A stretch of DNA of 64,000 bases from Flavobacteriaceae bacterium (lineage in GTDB: Bacteria; Bacteroidota; Bacteroidia; Flavobacteriales; Flavobacteriaceae). Positions 19,377 to 28,531 of the stretch are shown in pieces. Numbering within the stretch: the stretch's first letter is position 1; every line of letters starts with the position of its first letter. Under the pieces are notes generated by a model that saw only the letters and a list, made by a program, of their open reading frames with translations, did not search any database and was not told where the DNA came from. A program made the position numbers and the translations under genes. The stretch spans positions 1 through 64,000 of the forward strand of contig JAFMLQ010000001.1 of assembly GCA_017852075.1 (NCBI GenBank), written 5' to 3'.

Positions 19377-20781
19377 TCGGAAATCCGATGAGATATAGAT
19401 TCTTTTTGGAACGGGTGATGGCCGTATATAGCCAACGTAAGTAATCTTTATTTGGTCCCTCTGGCAAGTAAGGTTTTTCCACAAAAACATGATCCCACTG
19501 CCCTCCCTGAGATTTATGGCAGGTAATGGCATAGGAATATTTTACTTGCAAAGCATTAAAAAAGGGGTTCTTTTTAACTTTCATAAACTTTTTGAATTTC
19601 GATCGTTCGGAAGCATAATCCTCTACTACATTTTGATACAGTCGGTTCCCCTCCTCAAAAGAAAGTGAGGGGGTCTCTGTTTTTAAAGTATCCAACAATA
19701 GAACCGTTTCAAAAGGTGCTTCATCAGGATAATCCACAAGGCGGACACGTACCTCAGCAAAAGAAAAATCATAGAGTGATTTTCGCGCCTTAATCGAAAG
19801 AATTTCAATTACGTCACCATTGGCAATAAAACCTGGCTTAGAATCGGGTGCCAACCAAAAGTAGTTGTTCTTGACGACCATCAATTGATCTCCTACACAC
19901 AGTTCATCTTCCCATCCTAAAATTCGCTTTCGAATATGTTCATTAAACAAATTTGCGCGCTTATTGGAACGGACGATAAACACCGTTTGGTCCACACCCG
20001 CTTCTCCGAAAGCAGATTCTACAGCTTCGAAAAGGTCCATACCACTGTTCGAATAGAAAATGTCTAGAAAACCTGCCACCTCAAACTGAAACTGATCATA
20101 GACCTCCTCTGCAAGTTGCGCTCTGAGTTGTGTGGCATTGCTGAGAATTCCAGAATTTTTAGCCTGCCTTACCACCGTATTTAATTCGACACCGTATACC
20201 TTATCAAAATGAAAATGCTCCAACTCGTTTTGATCTAGAGCAGGACTCAAATTTAGATGTACAGGGGGCAATTGAGCGGGATCGCCTACAAAAATCAATT
20301 TGCATTGTTCTCCACGACTTACATACTGTACCAAATCATGTAAAAGTGATCCATTTTCAAAAAGTTTTGCCTGTTGGCGGTCGTCTCCAATCATAGAAGC
20401 TTCGTCTACAATGAAAATTGTATTTCGGTATTTGTTGGGTTTGAGTTGAAAAACCATTTTACCCGATTGTACTGGCTTTGGGTAATAAATTTGTTTGTGA
20501 ATGGTAAAAGCCTGAAATTGAGAATAGGTCGCCATAACTTTAGCCGCCCTACCTGTAGGAGCCATGAGTACTGCTTTGTATCCATTGGATTTGAGTTGTC
20601 TCACCAAAGAACCGATCAAAGTTGTTTTTCCAGTTCCCGCATAGCCTTTGAGAAGAAAAGCAATATTCCTATTTATAGAAAGTATGAACGATGCAATTTC
20701 CTTAAACCAAATGCGTTGCGAATCGGTAGGATCAAAGGGAAATTTTTCTTCTAGTTCTGAACGAAATTTTTCTGGAGTCAT
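19351..20781 (-). CDS. RecD-like/UvrD-type superfamily 1 DNA helicase
   Basis: Walker A 'LLKGYAGTGKTTLIGSL', 'FIVDEASMIGD', C-terminal 'SYAITCHKSQGGQWDHVFVE', 'WLYTAITRSKKNLYLIG'. Confidence 0.92.
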   Translation of the reverse strand: MTPEKFRSELEEKFPFDPTDSQRIWFKEIASFILSINRNIAFLLKGYAGTGKTTLIGSLVRQLKSNGYKAVLMAPTGRAAKVMATYSQFQAFTIHKQIYYPKPVQSGKMVFQLKPNKYRNTIFIVDEASMIGDDRQQAKLFENGSLLHDLVQYVSRGEQCKLIFVGDPAQLPPVHLNLSPALDQNELEHFHFDKVYGVELNTVVRQAKNSGILSNATQLRAQLAEEVYDQFQFEVAGFLDIFYSNSGMDLFEAVESAFGEAGVDQTVFIVRSNKRANLFNEHIRKRILGWEDELCVGDQLMVVKNNYFWLAPDSKPGFIANGDVIEILSIKARKSLYDFSFAEVRVRLVDYPDEAPFETVLLLDTLKTETPSLSFEEGNRLYQNVVEDYASERSKFKKFMKVKKNPFFNALQVKYSYAITCHKSQGGQWDHVFVEKPYLPEGPNKDYLRWLYTAITRSKKNLYLIGFPNEDFKSLP

Positions 20782-20823
20782 GAAAACCTAAGTATGGCTT
20801 AAAGATAAATCATTTTAAAAACT

Positions 20824-20852
20824 TTTGTGATTCAAAAAAAATTGTAGTTTTG
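20824..20852 (+). promoter_or_regulatory. Candidate promoter TTTG-N17-TAGTTTTG
   Basis: TTTG 20824-20827 and TAGTTTTG 20845-20852, 21 nt upstream of ATG 20874. Confidence 0.5.
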
Positions 20853-20873
20853 TTTTTATCAAATTAAAAAACA

Positions 20874-21524
20874 ATGAAATTAGGTCTTCAAGTCGTTTTA
20901 TGGATTGCTTCAATCTTCTTTGCCTACAAAATTTATGATGCCATAAGCGGTCCCATCAAATTCAACCAGATCAAAAACGAACGTTATGCGGATGTTATTG
21001 ATCGTATGAAGGACATTCGTGCCGCACAAATTGCTCACAAAGATGTTAAAGGAATTTATTCCAATAACTTCGATAGCTTAGTCAAATTTGTTGATGAGGG
21101 AATTTTTACTCTCATTGAAAAAAGAGATTCTTCATATTTGGAATACGACCGTACCTATCGTATTGATATGTTACGCGAAATAATAGTCATAGACACGTTA
21201 GGGTTTGTTCCAGTAAAAGATTCACTTTTCAAAAACTCTAATCGCTATAAAAGAATGGCAAACGTTCCTGTTAAGGGAATTGAAGACAGTACGTTTCAAA
21301 TCAAAGCACAAGTAATCAACAAAAACGGTTACAACGTACCCGTATTTGAAGTGAAAATAGCAAAGAATATAATATTATTTGATCAAGATAAAGACTTTGT
21401 AGAGCAAGAAAATGAAACAGTTTCTGTAGATGGTGTAAACGGTCCAGAGATTGTTTTAGGATCGCTTACCAATGTGAGTACCAACGGAAATTGGCCAACC
21501 ATTTTCGATGCCCCACGACAATAA
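20874..21524 (+). CDS. Conserved hypothetical protein with N-terminal TM helix (pilin-like layout?)
   Basis: 216 aa; N-terminal hydrophobic helix then 'DVIDRMKDIRAAQIAHKDVKGIYSNNFDSLVKFVDEG'. Confidence 0.6.
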   Translation: MKLGLQVVLWIASIFFAYKIYDAISGPIKFNQIKNERYADVIDRMKDIRAAQIAHKDVKGIYSNNFDSLVKFVDEGIFTLIEKRDSSYLEYDRTYRIDMLREIIVIDTLGFVPVKDSLFKNSNRYKRMANVPVKGIEDSTFQIKAQVINKNGYNVPVFEVKIAKNIILFDQDKDFVEQENETVSVDGVNGPEIVLGSLTNVSTNGNWPTIFDAPRQ

Positions 21525-22284
21525 AATTATTCAACGTCAAGAACTATCCATTCACATGTTTGTGAATGGATTTTCTTTTTGCACCCATTCCAAAGTCGAC
21601 TTTGTTTCCACCTCAAACGGTGCCGAAGACTTTAAACGTGCATTAGAAGAATATTTGGCATATTATCCGGAAGGAAGCTTTACCTCTGCGAGTGTCATCT
21701 TTTTTCAAAATCCCTCGAGTTTCGTTCCTCTCACTTTATTTGACGAACGTCATGCAGAACAATACCTATCACTTTATCAAAAACCAACGCAGGCAGATAC
21801 ACTGGGCTTTGACACCTTAAACGAAGAAGCACAGGTCAATGTGTATTACTACGAGCATCTGATCAAAAAAATTCTAGAGGATTCTAAAATGGATTTTCAA
21901 TATGTGCATTACAATTCCTTATTGTACAAACAAATTTTAAACTTAAGCCCTTCTTCCTCCTTTGCCAATCAACTTTTTCTCCATTTTCATAGTGCTGCTT
22001 TAGATGTCTTTTTAGTAAATCAAAACAAACTCCTCTTTAACAATCGTTTCAAGGTAACCAACGAAGATGAGTTTTTGTATTATGTCTTTTTTGTTGTAGA
22101 GCAATTTGAACTAAAGTCAGAGGAATTGGAACTCGTTTTTTTGGGGAAAATAAAAGGTTTTGAAACCTATTATGAAATTGTGAAGCAGTACCATGCTCAT
22201 ATTAAGTTTGAGGATCCAAATCCCACGATACAAGTAGATTTATCTGAACACCAAGCGCCTTTTTTAGCGCCCTATTTTAGCTGA
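21508..22284 (+). CDS. DUF3822 family protein
   Basis: 258 aa, typical Bacteroidota gene preceding rsmD; overlaps previous ORF by 17 nt. Confidence 0.7.
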   Translation: MPHDNKIIQRQELSIHMFVNGFSFCTHSKVDFVSTSNGAEDFKRALEEYLAYYPEGSFTSASVIFFQNPSSFVPLTLFDERHAEQYLSLYQKPTQADTLGFDTLNEEAQVNVYYYEHLIKKILEDSKMDFQYVHYNSLLYKQILNLSPSSSFANQLFLHFHSAALDVFLVNQNKLLFNNRFKVTNEDEFLYYVFFVVEQFELKSEELELVFLGKIKGFETYYEIVKQYHAHIKFEDPNPTIQVDLSEHQAPFLAPYFS

Positions 22285-22814
22285 TGCGGATCATTTCAGG
22301 ACATCATAAAGGAAGGAAGATTCAAGCGCCAAAAAATCTTCCCGTACGTCCAACCACAGATCGTGCAAAGGAAGGTCTTTTTAATATTCTTCAGCATCGT
22401 ATTGACCTGACCTCTATCCAGGTGCTTGACCTGTTTGCAGGAACGGGGAACATCAGTTATGAATTTGCCTCTAGAGGAGCACCATTCGTTACTGCTTTAG
22501 ATCAAGACAAAAAATGCTGTCAGTTTATCCAAAAAACCGCTACTGCATTGGAAATGAATATTGCTACTATTCAAGGCGATACATTCCATTTTTTAAATCA
22601 AAAAACAGCTTCTTTCGACCTTGTTTTTGCTGATCCTCCTTATGATTTTGAAATAGAAGTTTACACAAAAATGGTAGCGTCAACCAAAGCTATACTCCGT
22701 CCAGAAGGCTTACTCATTGTAGAACATGATAAACACGTAGATCTTTCAAAGGTCAGCGGATTTTCCTTTGCCCGTAATTATGGCAACAATGTGTTTTCTT
22801 TTTTTAGTTTCTAA
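22284..22814 (+). CDS. rsmD: 16S rRNA (guanine966-N2)-methyltransferase RsmD
   Basis: 'MRIISGHHKGRKIQAP', 'VRPTTDRAKEGLFNIL', 'VLDLFAGTGNISYEFASRGA', 'DLVFADPPYDF'. Confidence 0.94.
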   Translation: MRIISGHHKGRKIQAPKNLPVRPTTDRAKEGLFNILQHRIDLTSIQVLDLFAGTGNISYEFASRGAPFVTALDQDKKCCQFIQKTATALEMNIATIQGDTFHFLNQKTASFDLVFADPPYDFEIEVYTKMVASTKAILRPEGLLIVEHDKHVDLSKVSGFSFARNYGNNVFSFFSF

Positions 22815-22823
22815 AGAAAAAAA

Positions 22824-23113
22824 GCAGGCCTATAAGCCGGATTCTGTCGTGTCTTATCATTTATCTGGATGTAAAATTACTCTTACATTCTAGCCGCCTA
22901 CCCTTCTACATCGAACGAGCTGCTCTCAAATTGTAGAACTACTTGGCGTTGCACCGCATAGAGTTTACCTGATTTCACTACAGCCGAACTGTACTTGCTT
23001 TCTGTTGCACTGGTCCGCTCCGCCGAAACGGAGGACGGGTGTTACCCGCTATGCTGCTCTGTGGTGTCCGGACTTTCCTCTCCTGTAAAACAGGAGCGAT
23101 AAGATGGCCTGCA
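22824..23113 (-). ncRNA. rnpB: RNase P RNA (bacterial type A)
   Basis: Reverse complement contains 'gaggaaagtccggacaccacagagcag', 'ggtaaacccacg-like' and 'agaatccggcttata'; P1 GCAGGCC (5') pairs with GGCCTGC (3') followed by a U tract. Confidence 0.95.
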
Positions 23114-23116
23114 GGT

Positions 23117-23124
23117 CAAAGTTA
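23117..23124 (-). promoter_or_regulatory. Candidate rnpB -7 box TAACTTTG
   Basis: Reverse complement of caaagtta; exact TAnnTTTG match immediately upstream of the RNase P RNA 5' end. Confidence 0.5.
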
Positions 23125-23188
23125 GCCATTTGTTAATAAATCTAAGCGAATATCTATTCAGGAAATAACAAAAGCTTATTCTGATTCA

Positions 23189-23196
23189 TATCTTTG
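23189..23196 (+). promoter_or_regulatory. Candidate dnaX -7 box TATCTTTG
   Basis: Exact TAnnTTTG match 5 nt before the ATG at 23202, implying a very short or absent 5' UTR. Confidence 0.4.
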
Positions 23197-23201
23197 TATT
23201 T

Positions 23202-24278
23202 ATGGATGCTTTTGTTGTATCAGCTTTAAAATACAGACCAACTTCTTTCTCTGAAGTAGTAGGTCAGGAAAGCATTACTCAAACCCTAGAAAACAGTCTT
23301 AAAACCAATCAATTAGCACAGGCACTTTTATTTTGTGGTCCTCGTGGTGTTGGAAAAACTTCTTGTGCTCGGATTTTAGCCAGACAGATCAACAGTAGTG
23401 ATCCTTCTTCCACAGAGGATTTTGCTTTCAATATTTTTGAATTAGACGCCGCCTCAAACAACTCGGTAGAAGATATTCGGAAAATTAACGAACAGGTGCG
23501 TATTCCTCCTCAGGTAGGGAGTCATAAAATCTACATAATCGATGAGGCCCACATGTTATCCAATGCAGCTTTTAATGCTTTTTTAAAAACACTAGAAGAG
23601 CCTCCAAAACATGCCATTTTTATTTTGGCTACTACTGAAAAAAACAAAATCATACCTACCGTGCTTTCCCGTTGTCAGGTGTATGATTTCAAACGGATTT
23701 CCGTGCAAGAAATTCAAGCCTATCTTGTTAAAATTGCATCCAAACGGAACCTTCAGTTCGAAGAAAATGCTTTGTATCTTATCGCTCAAAAAGCAGAAGG
23801 AGCACTGAGGGATGCGCTCTCTATTTTTGATCGTATGGTCAGTTTTACCAAAGGCAATCTTTCTGCTTCTGCAGTTGCGGATAATCTTAATTTATTAGAT
23901 CACCAGACCTATGCTTCGCTTGGCACACTTATCATCCAAAATAATATCCCTCAACTACTAACTAGTTATGACGAATTGATCAAACGCGGGATTGATAGTA
24001 TGCAATTTATAAACGGTCTCGGTGATCATTATAGAAATTTAATGCTGGCTAAAGATTCCAAGACAGTAGCATTAATGGAAGTAGGTGAAACGATTAAAGA
24101 GGCTTATCAAAAGGATACCGAAGGTCTCTCAACACAGTATTTACTTGATGCTATTGCCCTAATCAACAACTGTGAGTTACATTTTAGGAATGTAAAAAAT
24201 AGAAGGGTACACGTCGAACTTGCGCTCATGCAACTCGCTTCACTCCATTTCAATGGAGAAAAAAAAAAGGTTACATAA
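23202..24278 (+). CDS. dnaX: DNA polymerase III gamma-like subunit (zero-frame dnaX product, 358 aa)
   Basis: 'ALKYRPTSFSEVVGQE', 'LFCGPRGVGKTSCARILA', 'IIDEAHMLSNAAFNAFLKTLEEPP'; stops at GEKKKVT* just after the A10 run. Confidence 0.95.
   Translation: MDAFVVSALKYRPTSFSEVVGQESITQTLENSLKTNQLAQALLFCGPRGVGKTSCARILARQINSSDPSSTEDFAFNIFELDAASNNSVEDIRKINEQVRIPPQVGSHKIYIIDEAHMLSNAAFNAFLKTLEEPPKHAIFILATTEKNKIIPTVLSRCQVYDFKRISVQEIQAYLVKIASKRNLQFEENALYLIAQKAEGALRDALSIFDRMVSFTKGNLSASAVADNLNLLDHQTYASLGTLIIQNNIPQLLTSYDELIKRGIDSMQFINGLGDHYRNLMLAKDSKTVALMEVGETIKEAYQKDTEGLSTQYLLDAIALINNCELHFRNVKNRRVHVELALMQLASLHFNGEKKKVT
24243..24268 (+). promoter_or_regulatory. Candidate recoding/slippage element: 7-bp hairpin followed by A10
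   Basis: CTCCATT-TC-AATGGAG (24243-24258) directly followed by AAAAAAAAAA (24259-24268), with A AAA AAG in the zero frame and TAA at 24276-24278. Confidence 0.65.
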
Positions 24279-24958
24279 TTCCAGCGTCTGAATACAATTC
24301 TAAATCAAAAGCCCAAACAAATAACCCTACTCCTCTCACTACAGAAAAATACGAAAAATCTGTACAAAAAACTGAGGTTGAACCCCCAATAGTAGAAGAG
24401 AAGGAGCCCTCTTACAAAGAGGTTTCTACGGCTCACAACACTACAACAGAAGATACATCAAAACCCATTGCACCTAAGAAAACTGAGTACAAAGCAGCTG
24501 CTCCTGTATCTAGTTTTTCATTATCCAGTATTGCCTTAAAAAAAGCTGCTAACAAAGTTACCCACGAAAAGGTTCTGGAAAAAGAAAAGCCCAAAGATGC
24601 CTTTACACTTGGAAATCTTAAGATACTTTGGCAAGACTATATCGATACACTAAAGAAAAAGGGGAAACTCAATATCGCATCCATACTGAGTATGAATAAT
24701 ATTGAACTTGAGGATACTGACCAAATTGTATTTACCGTGGCCAATGAGATGAATAAAGTAGAAGTAAATCAAGAGATGGAATTTCTTCTCCCTTTTCTCA
24801 GAAAACGACTAAATAATTTCGAGATCAAACTAAAATTGATCGTAACGGAAACCGTGAAGGAAGAAACCGTGTTTTCTCCTACCGAAAAATATCAATACCT
24901 TGTAAAACTCAATCCAACTTTAGAGGAGTTGAGAAATAAATTTGATCTTGATTTCTAA
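24269..24958 (+). CDS. dnaX: C-terminal (tau-specific) part of DnaX in the -1 frame; full tau-like protein = 23202..24958 with a -1 shift, about 585 aa
   Basis: From 24269 the -1 frame is open for 229 codons (GYIIPASEYNSKSKAQ...LRNKFDLDF*) and contains track ORF 24692..24958. Confidence 0.8.
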   Translation, partial: GYIIPASEYNSKSKAQTNNPTPLTTEKYEKSVQKTEVEPPIVEEKEPSYKEVSTAHNTTTEDTSKPIAPKKTEYKAAAPVSSFSLSSIALKKAANKVTHEKVLEKEKPKDAFTLGNLKILWQDYIDTLKKKGKLNIASILSMNNIELEDTDQIVFTVANEMNKVEVNQEMEFLLPFLRKRLNNFEIKLKLIVTETVKEETVFSPTEKYQYLVKLNPTLEELRNKFDLDF

Positions 24959-24970
24959 CAAAATTATCTC

Positions 24971-25555
24971 ATGTTAGGTCTTAAACTTCCCACAGATCCT
25001 CGTTGGATAAACGTAGCCAAACAAAACTTAGAAGAGGTTTTAACAGATCACGCTTATTGCGAGCAAAAAGCTGCCAGCTATGCCATATCACTAATTATTG
25101 GATTTCCAGAAAATACAGAGTTGGTTTCGGCAATGACTGATCTAGCTCAGGAAGAGATGAGTCATTTTAAGATGGTTCATGATTTGATAATTGAAAGAGG
25201 GTACACACTGGGTAGAGAACGAAAAGACGAATATGTTTTGCAATTGCTTTCTTTCTTCCCTAAAGGAGGCTCTAAAAATGATCATTTGATTCACAAACTC
25301 CTTTGTGCTGCACTTATTGAAGCGCGGAGTTGTGAACGATTTCGAATTCTTTCAGAAGAGTTAACCGATAAGAAATTGCGCTCTTTTTACCGAAAATTAA
25401 TGATCAGTGAGGCCAACCATTACACTCTGTTCTTGAAATTGGCACGAAAATATGGTACTTCAAAAGAAAAAGTAGACCAAAAATGGCAGTCTTTACTTGA
25501 CTTTGAGGCTGATGTGATTAAACAGCTGGGAAGTAAAGAATCGATCCACGGCTAA
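24971..25555 (+). CDS. miaE: tRNA-(ms2io6A)-hydroxylase (MiaE family)
   Basis: 'DHAYCEQKAAS', 'LAQEEMSHF', 'EARSCERFRILSE', 'SEANHYTLFLKLA': diiron ligand pattern. Confidence 0.9.
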   Translation: MLGLKLPTDPRWINVAKQNLEEVLTDHAYCEQKAASYAISLIIGFPENTELVSAMTDLAQEEMSHFKMVHDLIIERGYTLGRERKDEYVLQLLSFFPKGGSKNDHLIHKLLCAALIEARSCERFRILSEELTDKKLRSFYRKLMISEANHYTLFLKLARKYGTSKEKVDQKWQSLLDFEADVIKQLGSKESIHG

Positions 25556-25557
25556 AT

Positions 25558-26445
25558 CTATTCTTTTCTCGTGTAATATAATTCACGTATCATCCCGTCT
25601 GCGAGCCCCACCTTGGGAACATAAACCACTTTGGCTCCACTCCATCTTAGGGATTTTAAAAAGAGCTCTGTAGCGGGAATAATAACATCCGAACGATCTG
25701 GATTAAGTCCTAATTTTACAATCCGTTCCTCATAAGTCAAAGCCTTAAGCTTGTTGTAAATTGCATTAAGTGTCAAATAGGTAATAGGTCTATTGTCTTT
25801 GACATTTGCCATCCTATGGAGTTTGTTGATGTTTCCTCCCGTTCCCAAAAGATAAATCTTTGAATAAGGAAACGTGTGTTTTTTTACCCAAGCCTCTACC
25901 TTATCCCAAGTTTTTTGATCTACCCCATTGTTCAATAATCGAACTGTACCTACTTTAAAAGAAATTGAATGAATACGTGTACCTTTTTTTAGTATACTAA
26001 ATTCTGTACTACCACCCCCTACGTCGACATACAAAAAAGTCTTATCTAAATCAAATTGATCTAAAACATTGGTGTTCGAAATGATCTTAGCTTCCTTTTT
26101 TCCATCAATAATCTCAATTTTAATTCCAGATTTTTCTTTAATTTTTTCTTGTATAACCACCCCATTCTCTGCATCGCGAAGTGCAGAAGTAGCAAAGGCT
26201 AAATAATCTTTAACTCCATGCACTTTCATCAACATTTGAAAAGCTTTCATCGCTTTGACCAATCTCTTTATATTTTTATCAGAAATTTTATTGATTGTAA
26301 AAGCGTCTTGTCCCAAACGAATAGGGACGCGAACCAACGCATTTTTAAAAAAATGTGTATTCCCTTCGTGTTGAATTACATTAGAAATCAGTAAACGTAC
26401 CGCATTAGAGCCTATATCAATTGCAGCATATTTCCTTATTTTCAT
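25558..26445 (-). CDS. Ppx/GppA family exopolyphosphatase
   Basis: 'AAIDIGSNAVRLLI', 'YVDVGGGSTEFSIL'; adjacent to ppk1. Confidence 0.92.
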   Translation of the reverse strand: MKIRKYAAIDIGSNAVRLLISNVIQHEGNTHFFKNALVRVPIRLGQDAFTINKISDKNIKRLVKAMKAFQMLMKVHGVKDYLAFATSALRDAENGVVIQEKIKEKSGIKIEIIDGKKEAKIISNTNVLDQFDLDKTFLYVDVGGGSTEFSILKKGTRIHSISFKVGTVRLLNNGVDQKTWDKVEAWVKKHTFPYSKIYLLGTGGNINKLHRMANVKDNRPITYLTLNAIYNKLKALTYEERIVKLGLNPDRSDVIIPATELFLKSLRWSGAKVVYVPKVGLADGMIRELYYTRKE

Positions 26446-26466
26446 CAGCTTTTGCGTATTACTGGA

Positions 26467-28530
26467 TTAATCTTGTTTTTCGTTTTCTTTTTTATAGTAA
26501 TCAAAAATTTCAAATTGAGATCGGATAGGAACGGCTTTGTTTTTTACAAAGTCATTTTGAACTGAACCGTTTAATTTTCTAGCCTTGACGTTATCACTCC
26601 AAATTATGTCAAAAACTTCTGTGATTTGACGTTGTAGTTCAGGATCATAAATAGGCGCTGCAACCTCAAGCCTATTCTCAATATTTCGTGTCATAAAATC
26701 TGCTGATGAAATATAGATCTTAGGATTTCCTCCGTTAGTGAAATGATACACTCTGGGGTGTTCTAAAAATCGATCTACCACGCTTCTGATTTCAATATTT
26801 TCACTCATCCCTTTAATTCCGGGAATTAAACAGCAAATCCCACGAACAACCATTTGAATGTTCACTCCAGCATTACTGGCTTCATACAGTTTTTCAATTA
26901 TGGAGAAATTAGTAATGGCATTTAACTTTAGACGAATCCCACTCGGTAAACCTGCATTCTTGTTTTCAATTTCCTTGTTGATCATTTTAACCAAAACATT
27001 ATTTGTGTAATGGGGAGAGACGATCAGGTGCTTATAGGTTTTTAATTTGTAATGAACTTGCAAGAAATTAAATACTTTATTGACCTCTTTAAGGATTTTT
27101 TGATTGGATGTAAACAGGGTATAATCGGTGTACACTTTGGCAGTGTCTTCATTAAAATTACCAGTACTTATAAATCCATACCGTCTTTTCTTTCCTCTTG
27201 TCATTTTTTCAATGACACAAATTTTGGAATGTACTTTTAGTCCTGGAATTCCAAAAATAAGCTCCACCCCTGCAGCTTGCATTTGCTCTGCGTAAGTGAT
27301 ATTATTAGTTTCGTCAAAACGTGCCTGCAATTCAATTTGCACCAAAACTTTTTTCCCATTTTTAGCAGCGTTTATCAAGGATCGTGCAACATTAGAAATC
27401 TTTGACAGTCTATAGATCGTAATTTTAATGGTAGTCACTTCAGGATCAAGTGCCGCCTCTCGCAGAAACTTGATGACAAAGGAAAAACTGTGGTATGGAG
27501 TGTAAAGTAAATAATCTTTGGTTTCTACCGCTTTAAAAATACTTTTCTCTAGGGAAAGTCCTTTAATGGGGAGCGACTCTTTACGTTCATATTGCAAATC
27601 GGTCCTGCTAAGCTGTGGGAAGTTCATAAAATCTCTCCGGTGGTGGTAACGTCCTCCAGGAATCAAACTGTCATTGGTTCCTACACCCAAAAGTTTTTTG
27701 ATCATATCTAAAGTGTCCGGCGCAATCTCTTTGTCATAGACCAACCTTACTGGCTCAGCTAAGAAACGTTCCCTTACACTTTCGATGATTTTGTTGATAT
27801 AACTTTTTGAAACATCGCCTTCCATGTCCAATTCGGCATCTCGTGTGACCTTGATCATATGCGATTCGATTTGATCATAATCAAAGAAGTTGAAAATCAA
27901 ATGAAAATGATATCGAATCAAATCATCAAGAAACATTACATATTGCTTTTCCTCTATTTTTGGCAACACCACAAAACGATCCAAATCAGTCGGCAATTCG
28001 ATAAGTGCATATTGTGTTTTTGCCTTCTGCTGTTCTTGAAAAAGTAATTTAACCGCCAAAAATGCCAAGTGATCAGAAAAATCTTGATTTTCATCCTCAG
28101 AAACCACAATGGTCATCAAGGCTGGACTCACTTTTTGAATGAAATATTCTTTCAAAAAAGCTTTGTGTTCTTCCAGCACCTCTTTTTCATTGATGAAATA
28201 AATATGCTCTTCTTCTAATTTTTTTTCGATTTCAGTGAGAATTTTCATACTCTCTTTCTGCTGTTCAATTACTTTTGCAGTAATGGCTTTAAGCAAATCT
28301 GAAGCACTTTGCCCACCAAATATTTTCTTTCCAGTCTTATCAGACTGAGCAATCCGCTGCACTGTGGCAAAGCGCACTTGAAAAAATTCATCTAGATTGT
28401 TTGAGAAAATTCCTATAAAACGCAAACGTTCAAGAAGTGGTACATCCTTGTGTGCCGCTTCCTGAAGTACTCTAGCGTTAAAGTCCAACCAACTTAATTC
28501 TCGATTTATGTAACGTAGTTTTTGTTCCAT
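26467..28530 (-). CDS. ppk1: Polyphosphate kinase 1
   Basis: 687 aa; 'YINRELSWLDFNARVLQEA', 'LKVHSKICVIEK', 'YGFISTGNFNEDTA', 'YISSADFMTRNIENRLEV'. Confidence 0.96.
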   Translation of the reverse strand: MEQKLRYINRELSWLDFNARVLQEAAHKDVPLLERLRFIGIFSNNLDEFFQVRFATVQRIAQSDKTGKKIFGGQSASDLLKAITAKVIEQQKESMKILTEIEKKLEEEHIYFINEKEVLEEHKAFLKEYFIQKVSPALMTIVVSEDENQDFSDHLAFLAVKLLFQEQQKAKTQYALIELPTDLDRFVVLPKIEEKQYVMFLDDLIRYHFHLIFNFFDYDQIESHMIKVTRDAELDMEGDVSKSYINKIIESVRERFLAEPVRLVYDKEIAPDTLDMIKKLLGVGTNDSLIPGGRYHHRRDFMNFPQLSRTDLQYERKESLPIKGLSLEKSIFKAVETKDYLLYTPYHSFSFVIKFLREAALDPEVTTIKITIYRLSKISNVARSLINAAKNGKKVLVQIELQARFDETNNITYAEQMQAAGVELIFGIPGLKVHSKICVIEKMTRGKKRRYGFISTGNFNEDTAKVYTDYTLFTSNQKILKEVNKVFNFLQVHYKLKTYKHLIVSPHYTNNVLVKMINKEIENKNAGLPSGIRLKLNAITNFSIIEKLYEASNAGVNIQMVVRGICCLIPGIKGMSENIEIRSVVDRFLEHPRVYHFTNGGNPKIYISSADFMTRNIENRLEVAAPIYDPELQRQITEVFDIIWSDNVKARKLNGSVQNDFVKNKAVPIRSQFEIFDYYKKENEKQD

Positions 28531-28531
28531 T

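Noticed and set aside
24692-24958. Separate 88-aa gene between dnaX and miaE
   Set aside because: The frame is open continuously from the dnaX A run, so this is the C-terminal end of tau rather than an independent gene.
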